Part shown: one piece after another, positions 34,146 to 43,156 of the stretch
How positions within the stretch are numbered: position 1 is the stretch's first letter
Layout: each line of letters begins with the position of its first letter
Assembly: GCA_964645715.1 (NCBI GenBank)
Contig: CAZYAO010000002.1
Coordinates: 97,287 to 161,286 of the forward strand
Direction of reading: 5' to 3'
From: JAUMBM01 sp964645715
GTDB taxonomy: Bacteria; Bacteroidota; Bacteroidia; Chitinophagales; Saprospiraceae
Length of the DNA stretch: 64,000 nt
Program-made: the position numbers and the translations under genes
The notes under the pieces: generated by a model
The model's database searches: none
What the model was told of the DNA's origin: nothing
What the model saw: the letters and a program-made list of their open reading frames with translations, nothing else

Positions 34146-35750
34146 ATGAGGCAGTTATTGTGGATACTGGCATTGGTTTTGGTTGCCCGCAGTGCGCAGG
34201 CACAGACACCTTTTTCAATCGAAATGGAAGCGGAACCTTTCGCAGGATTTCCTGGCTTGCAGTCATTTGCCATAGGACAGTACGGCGGCAAGTGGATTCT
34301 ACTTGCGGGCAGGAAAGACGGCCTGCACCGTAGGCAGCCGTTTGCAGCCTTCGCTCCTGCGGGTGCCAATGCGCAGCTTTTCATAGCAGATCCACAGCAA
34401 AAAACGGTACAGACGGTATCGCTGGCGTCCCTGCCTACACCCTTACAAGAACAACTAAGTGCCACCAACTTACAGTACGCTCAGCGGGGCGAATGGCTGT
34501 ACTTGATCGGAGGCTATGGGTTTAGTACAACCCAGACGGAGTTTGTAACCTATCCCTACCTTACTGCGGTCAATATGCCTGATTTGTTGGCACTGGCTGC
34601 TGCCGGACAGCCGTTGCTACCTGCCTTTTTGACCCTGACCGATGAGCGCCTGCGCGTCACAGGGGGGTATTTGCACGAACTGGAGGGCAACTTTCTGCTG
34701 GTAGGGGGGCAAAATTTTCATGGCCGCTACAACCCTATGGGGCCTGATCACGGCCCGGGCTTTTTTCAGGCATATACCAACGCTATCAAGCGTTTTGATA
34801 TCCAGCATGTCGATGGGGGGCTGGCACTTGGTAATTATCAGGAGGCGGTAGACACAGCACACCTGCACCGGCGCGATTTTAACCTGGCGCCGCAGCGTTT
34901 TCCCGATGGCAGCCATGGGCTCACGGCCTTTTCCGGGGTTTTTCGCTACGATGCTGATCTGCCCTGGCTGGATGTTGTCGACATCAGCGCCGAAGGTTAT
35001 GAAGTGCGCACGGATTTTCAGCAGTACCTCAATCAGTACCACACGGCCCTGTCAACTTTATACAATGCCGATGAAGAGCGCATGTTTACCTTGTTTTTTG
35101 GGGGTATCAGCCAGTTTTTTCTCGATGCCGAGGACGTGCTGGTGCAGGACAACAATGTTCCCTTTGTGAAGACTATTAGTTTGGTAGAACGTACCGCCGA
35201 TAACCAGCTGCGCGAGCACAAGGTAGGCGAAATGCCTGCACTTCTGGGGGCTGGTGCTGCTTTTGTGCCGGCCGAAGATCTCTCCGTAGACGACCATGGT
35301 ATTATAATGGTGGACGAAAGTTTCGAGCAGCGCAGACTGCTGGGCCACGTGATCGGGGGTATCAGAAGTACGGCTTCCAATGTCTTTTTTACAGATAACA
35401 CAGGTACTATGAGTAGTGCATCGCCACAGGTCTGGCGGGTGTGGTATAATCCCGAAACAACCTCAGCGGTGACGCAACCAGTGGCAGAGACTTACTTCAA
35501 TGCCCGGGTCTTTCCCAATCCAAGCCGCGGCAAGTTCAGCCTACATTTTTCTCTGCCGGTAGCCGATGATGTGAAGGTCAGCCTGACAGATGCCTCCGGA
35601 CAAGTGGTAGACAGCAGTGCCTGGACCCTTGCTGCTGGCAGTTACGAATGGTCTCCTGCCAAAAACAAGCCAAGAAGTCCAGGCATCTACTATCTGCGCC
35701 TGGGGGGAAGGCAATTTGCTATCACGCGGGAGGTTGTCATCCAACGCTGA
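34146..35750 (+). CDS. Secreted beta-propeller-like protein with T9SS sorting tail
   Basis: 534 aa with a signal peptide (MRQLLWILALVLVARSAQAQ). Kelch-type blade pieces recur: YLIGGYGF, FLLVGGQNFHG, and IGGIRSTASN, suggesting a propeller of about 6-7 blades over residues 35-440. The C-terminus carries ARVFPNPSRGKFSLHFSLP and SPGIYYLRL, a type A T9SS sorting tail. I do not recognise a catalytic function. It follows the haloperoxidase-like gene after 151 bases on the same strand. Confidence 0.72.
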   Translation: MRQLLWILALVLVARSAQAQTPFSIEMEAEPFAGFPGLQSFAIGQYGGKWILLAGRKDGLHRRQPFAAFAPAGANAQLFIADPQQKTVQTVSLASLPTPLQEQLSATNLQYAQRGEWLYLIGGYGFSTTQTEFVTYPYLTAVNMPDLLALAAAGQPLLPAFLTLTDERLRVTGGYLHELEGNFLLVGGQNFHGRYNPMGPDHGPGFFQAYTNAIKRFDIQHVDGGLALGNYQEAVDTAHLHRRDFNLAPQRFPDGSHGLTAFSGVFRYDADLPWLDVVDISAEGYEVRTDFQQYLNQYHTALSTLYNADEERMFTLFFGGISQFFLDAEDVLVQDNNVPFVKTISLVERTADNQLREHKVGEMPALLGAGAAFVPAEDLSVDDHGIIMVDESFEQRRLLGHVIGGIRSTASNVFFTDNTGTMSSASPQVWRVWYNPETTSAVTQPVAETYFNARVFPNPSRGKFSLHFSLPVADDVKVSLTDASGQVVDSSAWTLAAGSYEWSPAKNKPRSPGIYYLRLGGRQFAITREVVIQR

Positions 35751-35897
35751 TAGCGGGGGTCTGTTGTCCTGCTCTCGGGCCGTCTGTTAGTGCAAGTGAT
35801 TTGCCCAATGAGCGTGTCCAGATACATCGGTTTGGCATGGCCTTGTTGTATTTCTATACTTTCCAACAACCGTGCCAAATTTGACGTACAGGGATAT

Positions 35898-35949
35898 AGT
35901 GTTTTTGATGCCTTTTAGCGAATTTTCGCTAAAAGGCATCAAAAACACT
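35898..35949. repeat. Perfect 52-base palindrome
   Basis: Two perfectly complementary 25-base arms (35898-35922 and 35925-35949) around a TT centre. The inner core is TAGCGAA-TT-TTCGCTA. It sits 148 bases beyond the propeller gene stop and 68 bases before the acyl-CoA dehydrogenase start. It can form a hairpin or cruciform. Confidence 0.75.
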
Positions 35950-35977
35950 TGCCTCGCTCAGAATAAATCTGTATTTT

Positions 35978-35997
35978 TATAGCGAATTTTCGCTATA
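35978..35997. promoter_or_regulatory. Second copy of the TAGCGAA-TT-TTCGCTA palindrome
   Basis: TATAGCGAATTTTCGCTATA, a 20-base palindrome sharing the 16-base core of the larger palindrome 64 bases upstream. It ends 19 bases before the acyl-CoA dehydrogenase ATG, a good position for an operator. It may instead be a shortened copy of the same repeat. Confidence 0.45.
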
Positions 35998-36016
35998 CTA
36001 TAAATCACGGACAGAT

Positions 36017-37831
36017 ATGGCTACAGCAGTTGCAGCGGTCTTGCGGGGTGGAGAGTTCATCATAAAGGAGACACCCGCCTCCTCGGTATTCATACCCGAA
36101 GAGTTCAATGAAGAGCAGCGGATGATACGGGAGATGGTGCGCGATTTTATGGAGCTCGAAATTTTTCCCAACCTTGAAAAGATAGAAAAGCAGGAGCCTG
36201 GTGTAACTGCCGGCCTGCTTGAGAAAATGGCGGAACAGGGGCTATTGAGTACCCACATGCCGGCCGCTTATGGGGGGATGGAGCTCGATGAAAACGTCAA
36301 TACCCTGATTTGTGATGTGTTGGGGCCTTCGGCTTCTTTTACGGTTTCGTATGCCGCTCACACGGGTATTGGCATGCTGCCCATTCTTTATTTTGGTACG
36401 GATGTGCAGAAGGAGGCTTATTTGCCCCGGCTCATGCGGGGCGAGTGGAAAGCGTCCTACTGCCTGACGGAGCCAGGTAGTGGCTCCGATGCCCTGGCGG
36501 CCAAGACGCGGGCTGATTTGAGCGCTGATGGTCGTCACTACTTGCTCAATGGGCAGAAAATGTGGATTACCAATGCTGGTTTTGCTGATTTATTCATTGT
36601 TTTTGCGCAGGTTGACGGTGATAAGTTTACCGGCTTCATTGTTCCTAGAGAGTCGGCGGGCTTGACGCTGGGGGCAGAGGAGAATAAACTCGGTATCAAG
36701 GGTTCTTCAACTCGCCAGGTCTTTTTCGAAAATGTGCAGGTGCCGGTTGAGAATGTGTTGGGAGAGATAGGCAAAGGGCATCTCATTGCCTTTAATGTGC
36801 TCAACATCGGCCGCTTCAAGCTCTGCGCTTTATCGTTGGGCGGTGCCAAGCGCAGTGTCACTACAGCTGTTCGTTACGCCAACGAGCGGATACAATTTGA
36901 CAGGTCTATATCCGGATTCGGCGCCATTCAGTACAAACTAGCACAACAGGCCATACTTCTTTTTGCTGGAGAGAGTGCCTTGTACCGCACTTCCAATCTG
37001 CTGCAGGAAAAAACCAAATCGTTGCTCGATCAGGGTGTCGACTATGGCCGTGCTAAGCTGGAGGCGGCTGAGGAGTATGCGATTGAGTGTGCTTTACTCA
37101 AAGTAATTGGTTCAGAGTATCTCGATTATGTGGTAGACGAGACGCTGCAGATCCACGGGGGTATGGGCTACTCTGAGGAGGGGACGGCCGCCCGTGCTTA
37201 CCGCGACAGCCGGATCAATCGTATCTACGAGGGTACCAACGAGATCAATCGCCTGCTGGCAGTCGACATGCTGCTGCGTAGGGCCATGAAGGGGAGCATA
37301 GATATTGTAGGTCCTGCCTGGGCGGTCCAGAAGGAACTGGCATCCATGCCGTCCATGGGAGGTGCCGGCACCGAACCCTATGCTGCGGAGCATGCTGCTG
37401 TCGGAGATTTCAAAAAAATGCTCCTCATGGTAGCAGGAGCGGCAGCCAAGCAGCAGCTCGACGGTAACCTCAATATGAAGGAAGAGCAGGAGATCATCAT
37501 GAATATTGCAGATATGATGATGGATACCTTCGTGGCAGAGAGCCTGCTGTTGCGCGTCGAAAAGCTTGCCTCCAGTGATCACTTATCAGAGAAAACGCAG
37601 TCACAGTCGGTCTATGACGCCATCCTGAAGGTGTTTGTCACCGATGCCAGTACGCGTATGTCCAAAGCCGCTGCCGACGCCATTGTTTCTTTTGCTGAGG
37701 GCGACCTGCAGCGCACCTTGCTGATGGGTGTCAAGCGCTTTGCTAAGTATCCGCCGGTCAATGTAAAAAATCTGCGCAGGGAGATTGCGGCAGCTCTCAT
37801 CAGCGCCAATGAGTATTGCTTCTTTAAATAA
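36017..37831 (+). CDS. Acyl-CoA dehydrogenase with C-terminal extension
   Basis: A 604-aa FAD enzyme of fatty acid or amino acid breakdown. The ACAD core spans about 25-420: CLTEPGSGSDALAAKTRADL, MWITNAGFADLFIVFAQ, GIKGSSTRQVFFENVQVP and FDRSISGFGAIQYKLAQQAI. The C-terminal catalytic region is QIHGGMGYSEEGTAARAYRD followed by RIYEGTNEINRLL, where the Glu of YEG is the expected base. A further ~170 helical residues make it longer than the 380-aa short forms and like VLCAD/ACAD9-type enzymes. The chain-length preference is unknown. The hairpin at 37850-37902 ends the gene. Confidence 0.92.
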   Translation: MATAVAAVLRGGEFIIKETPASSVFIPEEFNEEQRMIREMVRDFMELEIFPNLEKIEKQEPGVTAGLLEKMAEQGLLSTHMPAAYGGMELDENVNTLICDVLGPSASFTVSYAAHTGIGMLPILYFGTDVQKEAYLPRLMRGEWKASYCLTEPGSGSDALAAKTRADLSADGRHYLLNGQKMWITNAGFADLFIVFAQVDGDKFTGFIVPRESAGLTLGAEENKLGIKGSSTRQVFFENVQVPVENVLGEIGKGHLIAFNVLNIGRFKLCALSLGGAKRSVTTAVRYANERIQFDRSISGFGAIQYKLAQQAILLFAGESALYRTSNLLQEKTKSLLDQGVDYGRAKLEAAEEYAIECALLKVIGSEYLDYVVDETLQIHGGMGYSEEGTAARAYRDSRINRIYEGTNEINRLLAVDMLLRRAMKGSIDIVGPAWAVQKELASMPSMGGAGTEPYAAEHAAVGDFKKMLLMVAGAAAKQQLDGNLNMKEEQEIIMNIADMMMDTFVAESLLLRVEKLASSDHLSEKTQSQSVYDAILKVFVTDASTRMSKAAADAIVSFAEGDLQRTLLMGVKRFAKYPPVNVKNLRREIAAALISANEYCFFK

Positions 37832-37849
37832 TGCTGACATATAGTATCG

Positions 37850-37902
37850 TTTCAACCAAGCCCGGGTTTCGGATCGCATCCGAAGCCCAGGCTTAGTTGA
37901 AA
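37850..37902. terminator. Imperfect 25-bp hairpin between convergent genes
   Basis: Arms 37850-37874 and 37878-37902 (TTTCAACCAAGCCCGGGTTT... and its complement) with the loop CGC, two mismatches and one wobble. It lies between the convergent acyl-CoA dehydrogenase and 5-oxoprolinase genes. No T-run follows. Confidence 0.55.
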
Positions 37903-38031
37903 TCTTAAATACCTTACTACCAAAGATAAACCCCAGAAGTAACCCGGCCTGTGCAGTCACCTTCTTCGCTGTTGCGGGGCGTGCTTTGAGAAGCCTACGG
38001 CTCATGTTCCCCCCTTAGAACCCGTAGCATC

Positions 38032-41000
38032 TTAAGCTCCCCAGCCACCTCCCCCTGGCGTTTCTATGACGATGCTGTCGCCCGGCTGCAGACTGGCTGC
38101 AGCGGTGCCCGGCAGCTCCTCGTTGGCTCCGTTGGTCCGAAGGATGTATTGCCGGCCGGGTCTTCCCGCCTCACCACCGGCCCAGCCATACGGGCCCTCA
38201 CGTCTGCGTTGCGTGAGGAGTGTAACTTCCAACGGCAGTAGTGCTTCGACTTCCCTGATGAGTCCGTCTCCTCCGCGGTATTGTCCTTGTCCGCCCGAAT
38301 CCTTGCGGAGAGAAAAGCGGCGCAGCCGCACGGGGTAGCGGCGCTCAAGTTCTTCGGGATCCGTGATACGCGTATTAGTCATGTGCTGGTGGACGCCCGA
38401 GCGTCCATGAAAACCGGGTCCTGCGCCACTGCCGCCACCCAGCGTCTCGTAGTACCCAAAGTGCGCATTGCCCAGCAGGAAGTTGTTCATAGTTCCCTGG
38501 CTGGCAGCAGCCAGCCCAAAAGCTTTTAGCAGGGTATCCGTAAGACGCTGGCTCACTTCGGTATTGCCACCAACCACTGCCGGACAGCGTTCCGCTGCCT
38601 CTTCAAAGCGTGGGTGAAGGAAAGAATCGGGTGGCAGTATGATCTCCACTTGCCTTAGCAGCCCTTCATTGAGCGGGCTGTCGCCACCGCACAAGAGTCG
38701 CAGTACATAGACGATGGCCGAATAGACAATGCTCACGTTGGCATTCAGATTGCCGGGATGCCGATCGGAGGAGCCGCGCAGGTCAATCGTCATCTGCTGG
38801 TCGCTGAGCTGTATCTGCAGCTTTATTTTGCGGTAATCATCCATGTATTCTTCTGCCTGCAGGCACTGGTGATACCACGGGCGCAGCGACTGCCAAAGCC
38901 GCTCGTTGGCTTTTGTCTGGAGCGCCTCCATGTAGTAGTGCAGGCAGTCGAGGCCGTGTTGTTGTGCCAGCTTGCGCAGGGCTTGTTCGCCTGTTTGCAG
39001 GGCAGATACGGCAGCATGCAGATCAGCCACATTGTCATCGGGCATGCGGCTCGGCCATGGGCCGGCCAGCAGCCGCTTCCGCAGTACCTCCCAGCGGGCT
39101 ATGCCTTTTTCAAAAAGTAGCCAGGGCGCAAATACGACACCTTCCTCCGCCAGGCAACTGGCGTCAGGCGGCATAGATCCCGGGCGGCTGCCGCCGATCT
39201 CGGCATGGTGTGCCCGGTTGATGACATAGCCTATGAGCTGCCCCTCATCCGTGAAGACACCCTTGAGCAGGGTAACATCGGGCAGGTGTGAGCCACCAAA
39301 CATGGGGTGGTTGACAATCAGGATATCGCCTGGTTGCAGGGGCTGCCGCTGTAGACTCAGGCGAGCACAGATGCCCAGACTTCCGAGATGTACAGGTATA
39401 TGCGGGGCATTGACCAGCAGCCGTCCATGCTGATCCAGTAGTGCGCAGCTAAAATCAAGTCGTTCTTTGATGTTGACAGAAAAGGCCGTTCGCTGCAGCT
39501 GGGCGCCCATCGCGTCGGCAATAGCTTTAAAGCGTTGGGTGAAAAGGGTGAGGGCCGCAGCCTCCGCCTGCTGCTGTCTGGCCTCCGCCTCTGCCTGCTG
39601 CTTGCTGAGCAGGGCGTGGCCGCCCGCAAGCATATCGAGCTGCCAGCCTGCAGGTAGGTAGGCCGTACTGTGGTGACCTGCCAGCACGGCGGGGCCCGCG
39701 CAGCGGGCGCCGGGCGCCAGCTCAGGCCACAGGTAGAGGCTGGCTTTTTCAAAACCTGCAGTTGCTCCGGCGGCAGCGGCAGTAAAAGGTGTTGCCGGCG
39801 CTGCCGGCGGCCCTACGGGCGGGGGCGCCAGGCATACCCATACGCGCATGCTCTCCGCCTCCAGGGGGTGATCCTGCGGAAAATAGCCATACTGCTCCTG
39901 GTATTTTTCCTGGAAGTCATGGTGCAGGCTGTGGTAGTCTGTCGGCGAAAACGCCAGCTCCAGCGTGGTTTCCTGCCCTCGAAAACGCACAAAAATAAGT
40001 GCCCGGGCCGTGCGGAGGTTTTCGGGCGAAAAACCTTCAGCCTGCAGCAGATCACTGGCTTCCTGGCAGAGTTGTTGAAAGACGATGGGCAATTGCTCCT
40101 GACAGTCCGCCAGCAGCGACAGCAGCTGGCGCTCCGCCATGCGCTCAACAGCAGCATGCCCAATGCCGTAGGCACTCAGCAGGCCGGCATCGGCCGGTAT
40201 CAGTACGCGCTCCATGCCCAGCATGGACGCGATGTCGCAGGCATGCAGGCCGCCGGCGCCGCCAAAGGCCAGCAGGGTATAATTGGCGGGCTGATAGCCC
40301 CGCGCAATGGAGATGCGGCGGATGGCTTCCGCCATTTTTTCATTGGCAATCTGTTCAAACCCCTTCAGCAGCGCCAGCTCAGCAGGCCACTGACCAGTCT
40401 CCTGCAGAAGCTGCTGCTGCAGTCGGTGCAGTGCCTGTGTAGCTGCTTCATAAGAAACGGGGATGCCCATGAGCCGGGGATCGAGCTTACCCAGCAGCAG
40501 GTTGACATCGGTGAGGGTGAGGGGGCCGCCTGCACCATAACAGGCGGGGCCCGGTTGTGCTCCTGCACTTTCGGGCCCTACGCTCAGCTGGCCGTTGTTG
40601 ACAGCGCAGACAGAACCGCCACCGGCTGCTACGGTCTCTATATCGAGCGCCGGCGCCTGCAGCTGAATGCCGTCGATCTCAGTTTGGAATCGGTAGTCAA
40701 AGTCTTGGTCGAAGCGCGTCGTATCGGTACTGGTCCCGCCCATATCAAGGGTGATGACGGCCTGCAGGCCGCAGATGGCAGCCACCCGGGCGGCACCGGC
40801 GGAGCCGCCGGCCGGGCCGCTGAGGAGGCTGTCCCGGGGCTGAAAACTGCGGTACGGACTCAGCGATCCTCCACTGCTCATGACCAGAAAATCAGCTTCG
40901 GAGAAGGCGGAGAGATGCCGGGCAATGCGGTCGAGGTAGGGGTGTATGATGGGTGCCAGATAGGCATTGACAAGGGCCGTCTGCATGCGATTCAGCAGTT

Positions 41001-41802
41001 TGACGGTCGGCGTAAGGCTACTGCTGAGCGACAGATAGGGCTGACCCGCAGCGCGTAAGGCAGCGCCCAGCTGTTGCTCATGCACCGGATTCCGGTAGGC
41101 GTTGAGAAAGGCGATGGCTACAGCCGGCTGATCACAGGCGGCTACACAGCGGTCAATTTCTTCGCTGCTTAGCGGAAGCAGCGGCTGGCCATCAGATGCC
41201 ATACGCTCACGCACACCCACAATCCGGGTAGGTACAAAGGCAGGCGGGGGTATGTCCAACTGGAAAATATCGGGCCGCTGTTGGTTGCCAATGTAAGGAA
41301 GGTCTTCAAAGCCTTCCGTAATGTACAGGAGCACAGGACTCCCCTTCCGCTCGAGCAGCGCATTGGTTCCTTTGGTGGAACCAAGCCGGAGTTGTATGTG
41401 GGGAAGGGGGGCCGACAGGGGTGTGCCCGTAGCCAGCCGGGCAGCCAGCACAGGTGCTTCTTCCCCGGCAGTGAGTTCAATAAAGGCGGGCAATGACAAC
41501 GAAAGGGTCTGCCGGCTGTAAAGCAAGCCCGCAGCCAGGTCTATACTCGCTACTTCCCCCAGCAGCGCTGCCGATGAAAGCAGGCGTATGGCGTAGCCGC
41601 CAAATATGTCGTGCTCAACCGGCCAGCGAGCGGTGAGCCGATAACAACAGTCACCTTCTTCAGCTTCGAGCTGTGCTCGCAAGCAACCGGTACTCAGCAC
41701 CTTGAGCCGCCGACTGTCTCCTTCAGGAGAAATAGCTATAGCATCCGTGAACGTGCCACCGGTATCTATCCAGAGTTGCCAACTGTCTTTCTTGCCTTTC
41801 AT
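38032..41802 (-). CDS. 5-oxoprolinase / hydantoinase, fused A and B subunits
   Basis: A 1256-aa cytoplasmic enzyme. Residues about 1-690 are a HyuA-like ATPase half (WIDTGGTFTDAIAISPEG; VITLDMGGTSTDTTRF; YTLLAFGGAGGLHACDIA). Residues about 745-1256 are a HyuB-like half (LQRTAFSVNIKERLDFSCAL; GDILIVNHPMFGGSHLPDVT; GGDGLIREVE). This is the layout of eukaryotic and some bacterial 5-oxoprolinases, which open 5-oxoproline to glutamate using ATP. Other hydantoinases share the fold, so the substrate is not certain. A -7 box lies only a few bases before the ATG. Confidence 0.92.
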   Translation of the reverse strand: MKGKKDSWQLWIDTGGTFTDAIAISPEGDSRRLKVLSTGCLRAQLEAEEGDCCYRLTARWPVEHDIFGGYAIRLLSSAALLGEVASIDLAAGLLYSRQTLSLSLPAFIELTAGEEAPVLAARLATGTPLSAPLPHIQLRLGSTKGTNALLERKGSPVLLYITEGFEDLPYIGNQQRPDIFQLDIPPPAFVPTRIVGVRERMASDGQPLLPLSSEEIDRCVAACDQPAVAIAFLNAYRNPVHEQQLGAALRAAGQPYLSLSSSLTPTVKLLNRMQTALVNAYLAPIIHPYLDRIARHLSAFSEADFLVMSSGGSLSPYRSFQPRDSLLSGPAGGSAGAARVAAICGLQAVITLDMGGTSTDTTRFDQDFDYRFQTEIDGIQLQAPALDIETVAAGGGSVCAVNNGQLSVGPESAGAQPGPACYGAGGPLTLTDVNLLLGKLDPRLMGIPVSYEAATQALHRLQQQLLQETGQWPAELALLKGFEQIANEKMAEAIRRISIARGYQPANYTLLAFGGAGGLHACDIASMLGMERVLIPADAGLLSAYGIGHAAVERMAERQLLSLLADCQEQLPIVFQQLCQEASDLLQAEGFSPENLRTARALIFVRFRGQETTLELAFSPTDYHSLHHDFQEKYQEQYGYFPQDHPLEAESMRVWVCLAPPPVGPPAAPATPFTAAAAGATAGFEKASLYLWPELAPGARCAGPAVLAGHHSTAYLPAGWQLDMLAGGHALLSKQQAEAEARQQQAEAAALTLFTQRFKAIADAMGAQLQRTAFSVNIKERLDFSCALLDQHGRLLVNAPHIPVHLGSLGICARLSLQRQPLQPGDILIVNHPMFGGSHLPDVTLLKGVFTDEGQLIGYVINRAHHAEIGGSRPGSMPPDASCLAEEGVVFAPWLLFEKGIARWEVLRKRLLAGPWPSRMPDDNVADLHAAVSALQTGEQALRKLAQQHGLDCLHYYMEALQTKANERLWQSLRPWYHQCLQAEEYMDDYRKIKLQIQLSDQQMTIDLRGSSDRHPGNLNANVSIVYSAIVYVLRLLCGGDSPLNEGLLRQVEIILPPDSFLHPRFEEAAERCPAVVGGNTEVSQRLTDTLLKAFGLAAASQGTMNNFLLGNAHFGYYETLGGGSGAGPGFHGRSGVHQHMTNTRITDPEELERRYPVRLRRFSLRKDSGGQGQYRGGDGLIREVEALLPLEVTLLTQRRREGPYGWAGGEAGRPGRQYILRTNGANEELPGTAAASLQPGDSIVIETPGGGGWGA

Positions 41803-41806
41803 TGAA

Positions 41807-41814
41807 CAAAATTA
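41807..41814 (-). promoter_or_regulatory. Candidate -7 element overlapping the 5-oxoprolinase leader
   Basis: The minus strand reads TAATTTTG, an exact TAnnTTTG, ending four bases before the ATG at 41802. If used, transcription would begin at or just inside the start codon, making a leaderless transcript. No TTG box is visible upstream, so this may be chance. Confidence 0.25.
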
Positions 41815-42059
41815 CAGAAAAAACAGGCAGCGCAGATAGCAGTATCTCCTACATTCAACTGGTCTCCAATAATCGATATTCGTACATTATCTATATGTAA
41901 ACGGCAAAAATTGTAGGATAAACGGCCGCCAGTGCCGCAAACCGTATTGTGTAAAAAATGTTAATGTTTTAATAAAGGTTTTCGACACTACTTGCACAGT
42001 ACGCAGAATCCCCTTATTTTCGACAAAATTTGTTCTTAATAATCCCAAGCTATTGGCTT

Positions 42060-42386
42060 ATGAAGCACCTCTTACTATTCATTCTTTGTTGTTTTTTATA
42101 CACAGCAGGCCTGTACGCACAGGTCAGGCCAACGGTCAATCCCGTGGCCGACAGGGCTGAGGTCAGGGTTTTTCCCAATCCCGCCGACAGTTTCCTCGAG
42201 CTCAATGATAATGACCGCGTTCACGAAATCGCTGTATTTAACCTTGCCGGTCGACAAATCAGGAGTTTCTTTTATACCAAAGGTGAACGCTATTTCATAG
42301 GGGATCTGCCCCGTGGTATGTATCTGGTTCAACTGCTGGATCACCGCAAAAAGGTGATTACTACACAGCGAATCAACAAACTTTGA
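42060..42386 (+). CDS. Mini-protein made of a signal peptide and a T9SS-type sorting tail only
   Basis: 108 aa. MKHLLLFILCCFLYTAGLYA is a signal peptide, and after a ~15-residue linker the rest is a type A T9SS tail: VRVFPNPADSFLELNDNDRV, IAVFNLAGRQIRSFF, LPRGMYLVQLLDHRKK. There is no cargo domain in between. Such tails are normally cleaved by the sortase PorU, so this protein would yield almost nothing as cargo. It could be a decoy, a small adaptor, or a truncated gene. A -7-like TATTTTCG lies about 40 bases upstream. It is followed by a terminator and then the ECF sigma operon. Confidence 0.75.
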   Translation: MKHLLLFILCCFLYTAGLYAQVRPTVNPVADRAEVRVFPNPADSFLELNDNDRVHEIAVFNLAGRQIRSFFYTKGERYFIGDLPRGMYLVQLLDHRKKVITTQRINKL

Positions 42387-42474
42387 TGTAAGCAACAGCG
42401 GGTTTGCTGGCTGCAACCTACCGCTGTTTCATGATATTTTTGGGGTTTCCCCACTCTCGGATGCGAAAAGTGCA

Positions 42475-42513
42475 GAGGTCGTTGTGCAAAAACAGCGGCC
42501 TCTTTTCTTTTTT
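42475..42513 (+). terminator. Rho-independent terminator after the mini-protein gene
   Basis: GAGGTCGTTG / CAGCGGCCTC stem (two G-U wobbles) with the loop TGCAAAAA, followed by TTTTCTTTTTT. A smaller TGGGG-TTT-CCCCA hairpin precedes it at 42441-42453. It separates the mini-protein from the sigma factor gene 60 bases further on. Confidence 0.65.
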
Positions 42514-42572
42514 ACATGCAACGGTTTATCCGAAAGCACGTCTATGTCCTCAAAGCTCGTACGGATTGATCT

Positions 42573-43127
42573 ATGGCGGACTCGATATCATCAGGGCGGG
42601 AGGCGCCTCCGCAGGAGGAGTTAGTTTTGCGCTGTCAGCGTGGGGACAGGCGTGCACAATCCATGTTATACCAGCAGTATGCACGGGTCATGTACAATCA
42701 TTGTCTGCGCATGCTGGGAAAAGTTGAAGATGCCGAAGATGCTATGCAAATGGCTTTTGTGGATGTTTTCACGCACATAGATTCCTTTCGGTTCGAAGCA
42801 AGCGTGGGTACCTGGATTAAGCGGATTGTCACCAATAGCTGTATCAATCTGCTGCGGCAGCGCAAACTGAAGTGGGAGGAGCTGAGCGCACAGCATGATG
42901 TAGCTGCCGAGGAGGAGACAGCCGATGATCAGGCACTGCTGCTGAGCGTCGATACGGTTAGGAAGGCTGTTCAGCAGTTGCCGGACGGATACCGCGTTGT
43001 TCTAACGCTTTATCTGTTCGAGGGCTACGACCATCAGGAAATAGCTTCTATACTGGATATCAGCGAGGCTACTTCCAAATCGCAGTACAGCCGGGCCCGA
43101 CGAAGACTGAGAGAGCTTTTACGCTAA
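42573..43127 (+). CDS. ECF-type RNA polymerase sigma factor
   Basis: A 184-aa sigma-70 family factor with region 2 (MLYQQYARVMYNHCLRMLGK, then EDAEDAMQMAFVDVFTHIDS, FRFEASVGTWIKRIVTN) and region 4 (QLPDGYRVVLTLYLFEGYDH, QEIASILDISEATSKSQYSR). Region 3 is absent, as in ECF factors. The next gene, 29 bases on, codes for a membrane protein that fits an anti-sigma factor, so its activity is probably gated by an envelope signal. Confidence 0.93.
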   Translation: MADSISSGREAPPQEELVLRCQRGDRRAQSMLYQQYARVMYNHCLRMLGKVEDAEDAMQMAFVDVFTHIDSFRFEASVGTWIKRIVTNSCINLLRQRKLKWEELSAQHDVAAEEETADDQALLLSVDTVRKAVQQLPDGYRVVLTLYLFEGYDHQEIASILDISEATSKSQYSRARRRLRELLR

Positions 43128-43156
43128 TTTATTCATGTTGTATACCCAATTAAGCA

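Noticed and set aside
39670..41058. 462-codon open frame opposite the 5-oxoprolinase
   Set aside because: The sense gene is certain; the antisense product is low-complexity and unlike any known protein. It arises from GC-biased codon use.
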